From the IMG/VR virus record IMGVR_UViG_3300035180_002250, positions 62,001 through 126,000 of that record: a stretch of 64,000 bases of DNA. One strand, 5' to 3'. Source of the stretch: a virus. This document shows, in pieces, positions 46,776 to 55,724 of the stretch; positions within the stretch are counted from its first letter, which is position 1, and every line of letters begins with the position of its first letter. Under the pieces are notes generated by a model. The model worked only from the letters and a program-made list of their open reading frames with translations. It did not search any database and was not told where the DNA came from. Position numbers and translations under genes: made by a program.

Positions 46776-47229
46776 TAGGCAGTTTCCCGTTTCACTTCAT
46801 TAATTAATTCTTGGAACGACTTAAAAACTTTAGGTTTCCCAGTGGTAGAATCAACCAATAAATTTGCCAGATTATTTATGTTACTCTTAGTAAAAACATT
46901 GGTTTTCTTCATCTCTGTAAAATTATTATCTGTATTCTTACCCTCTGTTTTATCTTCAATTTCTGATAACTGCTCAAATGAACTCGTAAAAATTGAATTA
47001 GTACTATCAACCATCTTTTCAATATCTTTAGTAAACTTACTCCTATACTCATTACTAACAGGTACAGAGTAAGCTGTGCATACTAAAATATTTTTCAGTT
47101 GTGAAAAATACGAAGAACAAATTTTTAATAATCGATCTTCCTCTTTAACCAAATCTAATAGTATTAAAGAATACTCAATGGAAGATGCCGAATAATTAAC
47201 CCCAGCAGAGCGTAATAACTTTGCCCTTA
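46775..47229 (-). CDS. T part of tail assembly chaperone, reached by -1 frameshift
   Basis: This frame has no convincing start codon but is open upstream to the end of the 47991 gene. The junction is GGGAAAT at 47236-47230, a canonical X-XXY-YYZ slippery heptamer directly before that gene's stop. A -1 slip yields a G-T fusion of about 405 residues, ending in NELIN-like helix before tape measure. Position and arrangement match lambda gpG/gpGT. The added part is helical and acidic-basic mixed, as in other T parts. A TTG at 47152 could in theory start a shorter product. Confidence 0.75.
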
Positions 47230-47246
47230 ATTTCCCTGCTGGGGTT
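47198..47246 (-). promoter_or_regulatory. Slippery site GGGAAAT with flanking inverted repeat
   Basis: The heptamer lies at 47236-47230 on the minus strand. An 11-bp perfect inverted repeat (AACCCCAGCAG at 47246-47236, CTGCTGGGGTT at 47208-47198) brackets it, so the slip site would sit at the base of the hairpin. A downstream structure is a usual stimulator, but here the 5' arm includes the first base of the heptamer. Confidence 0.65.
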
Positions 47247-47991
47247 TTGTAAAATTTTCAATACACCATTGACTTGTTGCTACTCCGATAACTCTGTCAA
47301 AAATAGCCAATTGCCGTATCAAATGTGCGACCACAATAAAAGGTAAACCTTTTATAAAATCCAATACTGTAGTAAAAGAGTTTTCATCCTTAACAACAAA
47401 TTTATTGGTGTCATATTGAATCAGAGCTCCTGCCAAATTATACTTGGCAACAATGTCGTTAAACGCCACAATTGTTTTTGGTGGAGACTCTTCCAATCGT
47501 GAAAATAGGATATCATTGATAAAATAGGGCCTAATGCGAAATACCACATTAATCTTACTAAATAATTTAAACGACCACAAAACATCACCCTTTGTCAAAA
47601 GAGTATCAAGAACAGAAAATATCTGATCCTGGGTAATTCCAAATTTACTTAAATAATCCAAATAATCCTTTATCTCAGATTGTGGAATATCAATAAGATT
47701 ATCTATGGAAGCTGATTTAAACCCATCAGGAACATCTTGTATCTGCTCTATTGCTGCATCATCCATAAGTGGATGTGTAGTAATATCCTTCATATCCAAC
47801 TTTGAAGTTGGTACATTATTAATGATCGTTTCTTTAGTAGAATTTATAGTATTGTTTTCCGGAGAAACGCTCAATGTACCTACTTGGCTTACTGGCCTAC
47901 GAAACGACGTTACACTGGGTTCTTTTGGTTCTTTTAGGTCTTTTGGTTCCTTTGATTCTTTTACTTCTCTTGAGTCTTTTGTTACTTGCAT
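47227..47991 (-). CDS. Tail assembly chaperone (G product)
   Basis: A 254-residue protein whose 3' end carries the slippery site. The first 30 residues are a charged KEPKDLKEPKEP-type repeat. The rest is largely helical (DNLIDIPQSEIKDYLDYLSK). By lambda analogy it binds tape measure protein and helps tube assembly; the frameshifted fusion is the minor form. The ribosome site AGGGAGATTCTGAGA is good. It is preceded by an unrecognised 252-residue gene. Confidence 0.7.
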   Translation of the reverse strand: MQVTKDSREVKESKEPKDLKEPKEPSVTSFRRPVSQVGTLSVSPENNTINSTKETIINNVPTSKLDMKDITTHPLMDDAAIEQIQDVPDGFKSASIDNLIDIPQSEIKDYLDYLSKFGITQDQIFSVLDTLLTKGDVLWSFKLFSKINVVFRIRPYFINDILFSRLEESPPKTIVAFNDIVAKYNLAGALIQYDTNKFVVKDENSFTTVLDFIKGLPFIVVAHLIRQLAIFDRVIGVATSQWCIENFTKPQQGN

Positions 47992-48033
47992 TCTCAGAAT
48001 CTCCCTTTTTGGTAATATTTATAAATGGTTAGA

Positions 48034-48792
48034 TCACACTTTAACCCCCCCAGTAAATTTCAACCCCTCTGCTATTGTAGTTCGTATATTATTTATACTA
48101 GTAAGAGTTGATTTAACTGCACTTCTTTTAACATCATCAACTATATTAGCAGACGAAGACACAATGTCTTTTGGAGTACCATCATTATTTAACCGTAAAT
48201 CTTCATAATGCTGATTTATATCAATTATATACTGGTCAATCTCATTACATGCCCCTTGAACACAATTAATCAAGGCATCCGCTGTCTTTAAAGCCGAAGT
48301 AATTCCTGACCTATTTAACATTTTACTATATGAGCTTGATAAAGCGTCCAGCTTACCTATTATATGCTTATTAATTGAAGTATTTAATAGTGAAGCTGCA
48401 CCTCTGTAAAGCACATTTCCAATATATTTTTTAAACATATTAGGTGTATCTAAAAATTTACTTGAAGAACTAAAAGCATTTATTGCATCTTGCATTACCT
48501 TCTTTTCACTAGCTGAAAATATTCCAGGGCAGTTCATCAAATTCTCCAAAACACCTGCAGCATACCCCAAGTCAAACATAGGATTCTTATACTCATCAGG
48601 TATAGCAACAGCAGCAGCAATGGAATTAAGCTCACTGTTCAATTCTTGTAGTACGCTTGTTTCCACTGAATTAACCATGTAATCTACCATCCTCAAATAA
48701 TTAAGAGGAAGTTTAACAGCGCTATTAAGCATCTTCATTACACTATGTAACTTATTTGCTACAATATCACATTGTATAGTTGGATTTGACAT
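48034..48792 (-). CDS. Hypothetical tail-cluster protein, 252 aa
   Basis: Unrecognised. Nearly all-helical with many Asn and Ser residues and no enzyme motif. It lies between the spike protein and the tail chaperone. Coding is closely packed on both sides (3 bases to spike). Possibly a tail-tube-associated or assembly factor; position is the only basis. Confidence 0.6.
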   Translation of the reverse strand: MSNPTIQCDIVANKLHSVMKMLNSAVKLPLNYLRMVDYMVNSVETSVLQELNSELNSIAAAVAIPDEYKNPMFDLGYAAGVLENLMNCPGIFSASEKKVMQDAINAFSSSSKFLDTPNMFKKYIGNVLYRGAASLLNTSINKHIIGKLDALSSSYSKMLNRSGITSALKTADALINCVQGACNEIDQYIIDINQHYEDLRLNNDGTPKDIVSSSANIVDDVKRSAVKSTLTSINNIRTTIAEGLKFTGGVKV

Positions 48793-48794
48793 AG

Positions 48795-50009
48795 TTAATT
48801 TAAATATATTTTAGTAGCTGTAATATGTAACTCATCCTCAGCCTGTATATTCATATCACCCGCAGACCCCAAAGATACTGAATCCATAGAAGCCATATCA
48901 AACGACCCTGTTACTGATATAGATGCATCCCCAGATATAACCTGTTTTAAATCCTCAATTATATTAATTGTCTTTGATTTAGTAATAGTGTCGGTAGAGT
49001 CCTCACCAACCATTTTTGTTTCAGATTTTTTCACAACAACCTGTTTATCTTTAGTTGTAAATTCTCCATATGTCCCATCAGTTGCTACCGTTCGATCACC
49101 ACCAATATGTTTCCTATCATCACCCTTTGTCTTAATAATTAAATTACCATTAATATCTACCATTAACAGAGCGTAAGACTCATTATCAGAGCTGCTAACC
49201 CGTAAATACAATCTGGAATCTTCTTCTTTCAAATTTTGTACTGGGTGTGTTTTATATGGGGGATCTGGTACTTTATATTTATCTTGTTCATCTTCTCCAC
49301 TGCTAAAATGCCCAACCCATGCTTGCACTGTCCAACATTTCTTTTCAGGTGATGTCTCTTCTTTAAAACTACCACCACCAAATAATTTTAAAAAAGTTTT
49401 ACCATCTTTATTCGACCCTATTATTAATTCTCCAAAATCTGAAAATAATTGAAACGTTCTTGAAACCAACCTAGCCATACTTTTATACTTAAATAATAAT
49501 AACTGTGATAATGCAGATGCTTTTAATCGTGCAACACCACCTTTTAATAGGTGCAGGCCAACACCTGATTCATTTTGAATAACCTTATCACCGGGTAAAT
49601 AATCATTAGGACGATTATTCTGATAGGATTTTAAAACTTTATTTTCATTTGCATATGTATCTTCATCAGCTCCACCGAATGTACCATCTGTTACCGGCTG
49701 TTGCATATCATTGGATATACTTTTACTATTTGATAAATTTGGTACAGTCCCCAATGCAAAGTTTTGTGCACCAACATTAATAATCAATACATACGATGCA
49801 CGATAATTCTGAACCCAAGTTACATCCTGCAGATGCTGTGATCCAAATAAATTTAACACTGGAACACCAAGTAAAACACCGTACCCATCTATGCTTACAT
49901 CTATAGTATATGTAGCTGGGTTTACATCGATCACAAACCCAAGAAGCACTTTCGGTAGCAGCGTTTCCGGACCTAAAAAATTATTTCCTGAATTTCTTTT
50001 GGAAAACAT
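48795..50009 (-). CDS. Baseplate central spike protein, gpV/gp5-like
   Basis: A 404-residue protein. I start at the ATG at 50009 (GGATGA six bases upstream) rather than the TTG at 50021. An N-terminal OB-fold pattern is visible: VLLGFVIDVNPATYTIDVSI followed by VLLGVPVLN. The C-terminal 130 residues are repeated short strands (KQVVVKKSETKMVG, KSKTINIIEDLKQVI, GDASISVTGS, LHITATKIYLN), the mark of a trimeric beta-helix spike. Role: pierces the outer surface on contraction; the tip is probably the PAAR protein at 59036. It is the first gene after the terminator and late-promoter candidate, so it starts a transcription unit. Confidence 0.8.
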   Translation of the reverse strand: MFSKRNSGNNFLGPETLLPKVLLGFVIDVNPATYTIDVSIDGYGVLLGVPVLNLFGSQHLQDVTWVQNYRASYVLIINVGAQNFALGTVPNLSNSKSISNDMQQPVTDGTFGGADEDTYANENKVLKSYQNNRPNDYLPGDKVIQNESGVGLHLLKGGVARLKASALSQLLLFKYKSMARLVSRTFQLFSDFGELIIGSNKDGKTFLKLFGGGSFKEETSPEKKCWTVQAWVGHFSSGEDEQDKYKVPDPPYKTHPVQNLKEEDSRLYLRVSSSDNESYALLMVDINGNLIIKTKGDDRKHIGGDRTVATDGTYGEFTTKDKQVVVKKSETKMVGEDSTDTITKSKTINIIEDLKQVISGDASISVTGSFDMASMDSVSLGSAGDMNIQAEDELHITATKIYLN

Positions 50010-50066
50010 GAATTCATCCAATAAATCAAATTATACATTTCAATATATTATAAAAATCACTTAAAT

Positions 50067-50078
50067 TATTAAATAATG
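50067..50078 (-). promoter_or_regulatory. Putative late-type promoter CATTATTTAATA
   Basis: Exact minus-strand copy, about 58 bases before the spike gene and just downstream of the terminator at 50117. This placement, between terminator and new unit, is the best support for promoter function of this motif. Confidence 0.55.
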
Positions 50079-50116
50079 ACTATTTGGGGGGTGTATGTTT
50101 AATATAAAATAAAAAA

Positions 50117-50155
50117 CCACCCATGCTTAAAAAAGGATAAAAAATGCATGGGTGG
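50117..50155 (-). terminator. Rho-independent terminator after tail tube
   Basis: CCACCCATGC and GCATGGGTGG form a perfect 10-bp stem; on the minus strand it is followed by TTTTTTATTTTAT. It ends the head-sheath-tube transcript. Confidence 0.88.
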
Positions 50156-50207
50156 CCTAAACTTACCAAAAATATATTTAAATATATTATCTACATATTC
50201 CTATGTA

Positions 50208-50909
50208 TTAGGTAAAAGCTGCAAGCGGGTTTGCATTAGTATAAGAAAGAGCGTTTGAATAAGTAGCCCATGTCATAACTCTGTCAGCTATAAAACTTAC
50301 ATTTTCCAAAATCATAGTTTCCCCTGAAGTGATCATATTACGTTTACCCTGTAATACACAACTTTCAATATACTCAGCACCTAATGATGCCCCACTACTA
50401 CCGACAATACGACTACCTGGAGAGTTATAAATAACTCCGAGACCAAATGGAATCCTAAAAATATCCTCTTCGATATTGGTAAACCAAGTACCATCATTCT
50501 TCTCATTTCCAGACCATCGTTTAATACTCTCAGACATAGTGCTTAAATCTACCCTAGAATATAGCACTCGTACCAAGTTGGCCCCTAAAATCATCATTCT
50601 AGTAATTGAGCCAGTAACAGGAGAATTTGTTTTTGAAAATATATGTCTTCTCGAACCAATTGCTTTGATTGGGTGTACTGTGCTAGTCTCATCATAATTC
50701 AAAGAATTTAAAAATCCAATAATCGTAAATTCACCATCTGCAGCCCCGGCTAACCTTGGTGGACCGACAACTAATAATGAATCATCAGGGTGAGCCAGTG
50801 TTAGCATTGATTGGTCATGAGAATATTCGACCTGTTGATCCCCATATTGTTCTAACCAAGAAGCTAGTGAGGAAACTGGAGTTTGCACACCATTAACAAT
50901 ATTATACAT
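50208..50909 (-). CDS. Tail tube protein
   Basis: A 233-residue protein directly after the sheath gene, where the tube protein sits in nearly all myoviruses. Beta-rich composition with IIGFLNSLNYDE, SITRMMILGANLV and a final strand VSFIADRVM; the C-terminus ends in a flexible Asn/Ala-rich tail. Role: stacks into the inner tube through which DNA passes. A good ribosome site (TAGGAGATAATTA) and a strong terminator fit high expression. Identification rests on position and strand pattern. Confidence 0.7.
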   Translation of the reverse strand: MYNIVNGVQTPVSSLASWLEQYGDQQVEYSHDQSMLTLAHPDDSLLVVGPPRLAGAADGEFTIIGFLNSLNYDETSTVHPIKAIGSRRHIFSKTNSPVTGSITRMMILGANLVRVLYSRVDLSTMSESIKRWSGNEKNDGTWFTNIEEDIFRIPFGLGVIYNSPGSRIVGSSGASLGAEYIESCVLQGKRNMITSGETMILENVSFIADRVMTWATYSNALSYTNANPLAAFT

Positions 50910-50935
50910 TAATTATCTCCTATATCATATAGTTA

Positions 50936-53503
50936 TTACTGGCTAACAATATGTAACCCAATATAATTCATAACATACGGGAAAAGAACGTTTACAACAA
51001 TTTCAACATTGTCACGTTGATCATTAGACTGAGTTATTGAAACAATATTGTAATCAATAATGGCTGACCCAATTACCGGCTGATTATTTAACTTCATATT
51101 GTCCAAGTTGGCCCGTATTACAGTACCCAATAGTAATAAATTCTTTTGTGTGATATTATATTTTCCAATAAAATTATCCAAGGCACTTCGTAATATTATT
51201 GAAACATAATCAAAATTCTTAACAAAGGATAATTCTCTAAACTCAATAGTATCAGTATTAGTCGTTAACTGGTGTCGTACCATGGGAGTTGCCCCATAAT
51301 TTTGCGTTAAAATGCATGTACCACCAGAAGCAATTAAATCTAAATCATAAATCGTAAATCCATCTACCCCTATTAACTTCTCTATACCAGCTACACTTTG
51401 TCTAGTTAAACTCTGCTGACTCGGTAGTTGTCCAATAAGACCACCTATAGCAGCAGACAAATAATACCCAGGCAAAGTTACACCTGTGAACCCTGTAACT
51501 TCACATTTGGATGGCCAAATATTAATCATATTTGCTCTTGTAGATGTAGCTAAACTGGTACTTAAATCTTTATATTTATTAGCTAAATCAGTATGTGACA
51601 ATTTATGAATAATTGTATACTGGTACACAGTATCAGTTGTAAAAACTATCGGAGTGTGTGTTACAACTACTTTAGCTGCATATGCACCACCTAGGTAGCT
51701 GGATGAACAAAATTTTACTACGTCACCTACTTCATTAGTACCATCATTTTTTAAAACAAACAGTAGATTTGAAGTAGTTACATCATACCCAGGTGAAGCT
51801 ACTATTTCGTTAATGATCGTTTTAATATCTGCTGAAGATAATGTATTATACGCAACCCCACCTGATGGTACAGTCCATGTTACTGATGATGTAGTAAGGT
51901 GAAGTGCATTCAACTCAGATAGACTACTCGGGTACTCTAACGTATTACTTGGTAATACCCCATATATTTTAACTTTTGTTTCAGTATGAACAGAAGCGTA
52001 TAAAGATAGCTGTAAATAGGCTGTAGATATAGTAGTATCTTTTGGAATTCCTACTGGATCAAGCATTACGTAGGAATCAAACGTACTCGTATCATCTATA
52101 CCAACCTGAATAAAAGCTGAGGTACTATCAAGTTCCTCTACCCCACTGGTCCCAAACCCATCATACTCTGGGGGTAAACACTGCTTAGTAAGGGTAACAG
52201 CATCTTTTACAATTGAAAATGGCCTATACTCAGCAGTAGTAACTATATTATTTGATAAGACTTTATTTACGTTAAATATATATTGTAACCCAGATAAATC
52301 ATACAACACAATCTCATCGGAAGAAGCTACACCCTTATCTAAGAAACCATCATTAGCCCCAGCTACTAACGTATTTAAAATATTATTTATATCCTTCTGT
52401 AAAGTACATGTTCCAGAAGTTTTAACAATCTTTTCTCCATCATTATTAAATGTATCTACTAAGCCAGATCCTAGGCATATTCTAGGTTGAGACTTCAAAT
52501 AATTAGACATTTCAACACAATGATTTTTAAACAGTGTTAAAACTGAAACATCTTGTGTCAATGGAATTATTGTATATACATTACTATCCAATGATAAGGC
52601 ACTAATCGCTTCCTCCCAACTACTTAGAGTGTCATCAACAGTAGCAAATACTTTCACAGGCGTTTTTGCCATATTTGCTAGCACAACAGAAACAGCCAAA
52701 GATAATGGGTTTTCTATAGTTGCTTCACCTAAATAGGAAGTATTTTCAACTACATCTTGTATCACGGCTAACTTATTCTTTGCTATTTCACGTGCTTTAT
52801 ACCCTACATATATTTTAAAATTGATTAATTTACAAAAAGTTCCATTTAGTTTTACATAGATTTCACCAATAGTGAAAACATTACTACTAACATTGATAGT
52901 AAATAAGTTACAGGAATATATAACTGAGTTATTAGGATTTGTTGTAGAAACAACAGTGTTTACCCCAGTGCCATTTTTTCTAAGAATGAATGAGTCTACA
53001 TGGCGATATACATCAATAGTAAACGACCCAGTTAAGCTACCAGTATAAGCTACATTCATCGTAGCAGTCTTATTAGAATAAGAAACTTCTACTACTCTTG
53101 CTGTATGTAACACAACACTTGTTGAAGCATTCTTTAAAACAACATCATCACCAATAATTATTTCAGTAGTATCTAAATCATCAAAAGTAATTACTGCCCC
53201 ATTGTAAATAAGTGCTTTTACACTTTTATCTTTCTTATATAATGCTTTAGGATCCCCTGCGATATGTACGTACATGGAATCAGGGTCAATTAATATACCA
53301 GATTTCAGCGATGGAAAAACCGTATTTTCCAATGATGCACCATCAAAATACTCTTTAACATATGATTCTTCAGAGCATGATACACCATCTACTACGTGAT
53401 AACACGGCCCAATTAAACAAGGTATGAAGTCTGTACTCTCTGCAGTCGAAGACGATTTCTCATATTCCTGATATACCATTACTCTAGGAGAAATGTATGA
53501 CAT
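50936..53503 (-). CDS. Tail sheath protein with inserted beta domain
   Basis: An 855-residue sheath. The N-terminus (YISPRVMVYQEYEKSSS) and the C-terminal part (GVDGFTIYDLDLIASGGTCI, TIEFRELSFVKNFDYV and the last strand region) are typical of contractile sheaths. About residues 445-615 form an insertion resembling DNRLRE/CBM-like beta-sandwich modules: PKDTTISTAYLQLSLYA, VTWTVPSGG, LLFVLKNDGTNEVGD, VKFCSS and a final KVVVTHTP. The insertion would point outward from the sheath and may bind surface carbohydrate. The ribosome site is AAAGGAG. The sheath drives contraction with the tube inside. Confidence 0.88.
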   Translation of the reverse strand: MSYISPRVMVYQEYEKSSSTAESTDFIPCLIGPCYHVVDGVSCSEESYVKEYFDGASLENTVFPSLKSGILIDPDSMYVHIAGDPKALYKKDKSVKALIYNGAVITFDDLDTTEIIIGDDVVLKNASTSVVLHTARVVEVSYSNKTATMNVAYTGSLTGSFTIDVYRHVDSFILRKNGTGVNTVVSTTNPNNSVIYSCNLFTINVSSNVFTIGEIYVKLNGTFCKLINFKIYVGYKAREIAKNKLAVIQDVVENTSYLGEATIENPLSLAVSVVLANMAKTPVKVFATVDDTLSSWEEAISALSLDSNVYTIIPLTQDVSVLTLFKNHCVEMSNYLKSQPRICLGSGLVDTFNNDGEKIVKTSGTCTLQKDINNILNTLVAGANDGFLDKGVASSDEIVLYDLSGLQYIFNVNKVLSNNIVTTAEYRPFSIVKDAVTLTKQCLPPEYDGFGTSGVEELDSTSAFIQVGIDDTSTFDSYVMLDPVGIPKDTTISTAYLQLSLYASVHTETKVKIYGVLPSNTLEYPSSLSELNALHLTTSSVTWTVPSGGVAYNTLSSADIKTIINEIVASPGYDVTTSNLLFVLKNDGTNEVGDVVKFCSSSYLGGAYAAKVVVTHTPIVFTTDTVYQYTIIHKLSHTDLANKYKDLSTSLATSTRANMINIWPSKCEVTGFTGVTLPGYYLSAAIGGLIGQLPSQQSLTRQSVAGIEKLIGVDGFTIYDLDLIASGGTCILTQNYGATPMVRHQLTTNTDTIEFRELSFVKNFDYVSIILRSALDNFIGKYNITQKNLLLLGTVIRANLDNMKLNNQPVIGSAIIDYNIVSITQSNDQRDNVEIVVNVLFPYVMNYIGLHIVSQ

Positions 53504-53538
53504 TTAAAAAACTCCTTTACTTTATGTTATTTATATAA

Positions 53539-54156
53539 TTAGGAAACCTTCACTTCCATCGGTTTACCATTTAATTCTAAGTTAATTGTATTGAGTACCT
53601 CTTGTGTAATTAAATGAGTCCATACGTATTGCATTACATAGCTAAGTTGTATCTCCGAAACATACATAATTTCATCTTGCTTAAACTTCTGTGTTTCCGA
53701 AGCTGTTATGCTTCTTACGCCATGTACTGCTGTCATAGCAGGTAATATTGTTCGTATCGCTACTAAACAGCTAAATATTTCATTTTTTAATATTTCAACT
53801 TCTATAAATCTTCTTGATAGAACTTTTAAAATTATTGAACTACCAACCATTGTGACTTTAGCTGAATTTTGTGTTTTATTTTCTTCCCAAGCTCTATCAT
53901 TTATTACTATTGGGGAAGAACTAATCTCCCCTGTGTTATAAACTATTATTGGTCTATCACCGTATACTTTAGATTCCTTATTATATGCTGTATCAAAAAC
54001 TATTTTAGTTGTATTTGGATCATCCGTCCACAAAAATTGGTAAGTTGAAACTTGATTTTGAAAGACCATCCGTAAATACTGATAAACGAGCTGTGTAACA
54101 TGTAACGGTGTTGACCGTGGTATTAAATCATGCCCAGTAGGAAAAGATTTTAACAT
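53539..54156 (-). CDS. Probable tail completion/terminator protein, 205 aa
   Basis: Unrecognised by strict motif. Its place between neck protein and sheath is the usual place of tail terminators. The pattern LHVTQLVYQYLRMVFQNQVS (helix), then beta-rich IVFDTAYN, RPIIVYNTG and a late helix with QLSYVMQYVWTHLI fits that group. It would cap the tail before head joining. Inference from synteny. Confidence 0.55.
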   Translation of the reverse strand: MLKSFPTGHDLIPRSTPLHVTQLVYQYLRMVFQNQVSTYQFLWTDDPNTTKIVFDTAYNKESKVYGDRPIIVYNTGEISSSPIVINDRAWEENKTQNSAKVTMVGSSIILKVLSRRFIEVEILKNEIFSCLVAIRTILPAMTAVHGVRSITASETQKFKQDEIMYVSEIQLSYVMQYVWTHLITQEVLNTINLELNGKPMEVKVS

Positions 54157-54178
54157 TATTTTTTATGTTCTTCATTGA

Positions 54179-54739
54179 CTAATTTTTAAGCAGGTTATAT
54201 GCGACATTACCTTTTTCCAGTAAAGGTGCCGTTATTACCTGCATAATTAAATATCCACCCATACCTGTTATTTCCGGTTCCTTTTCCACAATTTTATAAA
54301 CTTCTTCACTGTGTGGTAATATTATTAAATCTCTATCTTGTAATTGAACCTGGCACCCAACAATACAAAAATAATCTTCCTTGACCCCATTCGTAATTGT
54401 ATTGCCCACATCAGTTGCTACATTGATTCGTGGGTTAAAGTTAATCCCTACAGCATATGTACCAATATAAATGTACCCAGGTATAACTCCGGTACCATAA
54501 CAAGTACTACAATTGGATAAAATTGCTTCCCCTGTAAATGTATCTGTGCATACACTGCACCTGGTAGTTCCTGTCCTATTAAACTGATATACCTTAGCTT
54601 CTATCCCACTATAAATTTTAAACAATCGATTAAGATCATATATTATCTTTTTAACTGCACCTGACAAATATGTTTTATCAGGAACATCTGCATATACTGC
54701 CAAATTAGGTGGGTTCGGTGGGCCAAAAACCTCTGTCAT
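54179..54739 (-). CDS. Head-tail connector protein with zinc knuckle
   Basis: A 186-residue protein with CSVC ... CSTCYGTG, a DnaJ-like zinc knuckle at about residues 58-80, and a beta-rich second half (GYIYIGTYAVGINF, DYFCIVGCQVQLQDRDL). Located between an adaptor-like protein and the tail terminator, so it is probably a neck or head-completion protein. A zinc-containing neck protein of this kind is known in SPO1-like phages as unknown virion protein. Confidence 0.6.
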   Translation of the reverse strand: MTEVFGPPNPPNLAVYADVPDKTYLSGAVKKIIYDLNRLFKIYSGIEAKVYQFNRTGTTRCSVCTDTFTGEAILSNCSTCYGTGVIPGYIYIGTYAVGINFNPRINVATDVGNTITNGVKEDYFCIVGCQVQLQDRDLIILPHSEEVYKIVEKEPEITGMGGYLIMQVITAPLLEKGNVAYNLLKN

Positions 54740-54741
54740 CC

Positions 54742-55191
54742 CTACACCCTAAACAGAAACTCATTGATATTTGAATACGGTGAGAACTCCTCACCCCAAG
54801 CGTCTTCAGTGTTGATAAACGTCTTGAACGATTTTACCTCAGCATCAAACAACCTTCTGTACAGTTCTGCCAATGACGCATACTTATCATACTTGTTATC
54901 TAAAGCTACATTCATCCCACCCTGGGTCTGAAAATTGATCTCATTCCGTAACTGACGCTCTGACTCGCTTAAAGCCAAATGGTATAATGTCCCATATAAC
55001 AGAATAGTATCATTTGGGCATGTTTCGACTGAATACTGCGTCACAGGCGCCACAGAATTAAATAAACTGACTGCCAATCGCATAGCCAGTTCAATTAAAT
55101 CATCTGAAGACTGTTCCTTGCTGTCCAACAAAATATTCAATGATGGATCATCCTTAGCAAACAGTCTTATGTCATCAACCGTTAATGCCAT
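54742..55191 (-). CDS. Head-tail adaptor, gp6/gp15-like
   Basis: A 149-residue mostly helical protein. The pattern LTVDDIRLFAKDDPSLNILL, LIELAMRLAVSLFNSVAP and a helix with LYHLALSESERQLRNE matches head-tail adaptor proteins that bind the portal ring. Its start overlaps the upstream stop (TAATG). Role inferred from pattern and place between capsid and neck genes. Confidence 0.6.
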   Translation of the reverse strand: MALTVDDIRLFAKDDPSLNILLDSKEQSSDDLIELAMRLAVSLFNSVAPVTQYSVETCPNDTILLYGTLYHLALSESERQLRNEINFQTQGGMNVALDNKYDKYASLAELYRRLFDAEVKSFKTFINTEDAWGEEFSPYSNINEFLFRV

Positions 55192-55550
55192 TAATTATCG
55201 CCCACTGCTGTTACTGCTTTGCGACCGCGAGTTTTCTTGACTGGTGCGTCTGTAGTATCGTCCGTACCGTCTTGAACTTCCTGTTCTTCTGTTTCATTAC
55301 TGGTAGCCTCTGGTACATCTTCTATCGCTGCCACTTCTTCCTTAGCTGGTACTACCCGAGCAACAATAGGTCTAACTGTTGTATCAACATCGTCGGTAAC
55401 AACTTCCAACACTTTTTTATTAACCAACCGAATCAGTGATTTAGTGTATACCTTACCACGTGAGCCATCATCCTCAATGATTCCACCTGACTTAATAAAC
55501 TTCCCACCAGTGATTAATGGGTGATCCAGAGTATTTTTATACTTAGTCAT
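55191..55550 (-). CDS. Hypothetical virion-cluster protein, 119 aa
   Basis: An N-terminal globular part (about 60 residues, DHPLITGGKFIKSGGIIEDD) is followed by a very acidic stretch and a basic end KKTRGRK. This layout resembles small head proteins with Glu-rich disordered tails. The start has AAAGGAG six bases upstream, and a TnpB-less element copy ends just before it (55574), so the predicted guide of that copy overlaps this ribosome site. Function unknown. Confidence 0.6.
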   Translation of the reverse strand: MTKYKNTLDHPLITGGKFIKSGGIIEDDGSRGKVYTKSLIRLVNKKVLEVVTDDVDTTVRPIVARVVPAKEEVAAIEDVPEATSNETEEQEVQDGTDDTTDAPVKKTRGRKAVTAVGDN

Positions 55551-55573
55551 TACCTACTCCTTTTGCATTTGAA

Positions 55574-55668
55574 TTGGCACTCCCCACGGCTTTAGCCGTG
55601 GGGATTCTCAGGCAACACCGGCTATTGCCGGTGTTAGCGCCTGAACCCTCTGCCCGAGGGCTTTAATA
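55574..55668 (-). mobile_element. TnpB-less element copy 3 (right end/omegaRNA only)
   Basis: A 95-base copy of the right-end core: TTGGCACT, then CCCCACGGC-TTTA-GCCGTGGGG (perfect 9-bp hairpin), then the conserved GATTCTCAGGCAACACCGGC segment and CCCGAGGGCTTTAATA. There is no left end or tnpB. It lies between capsid and the 119-residue gene, in the sense of the operon, so it is transcribed with late genes. A solo guide-RNA role is inferred. Confidence 0.75.
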
Positions 55669-55724
55669 AGTTTTAGTATTAATATACTGATTATTCTATT
55701 TTTATTCAATCCTACTACGTGTTA

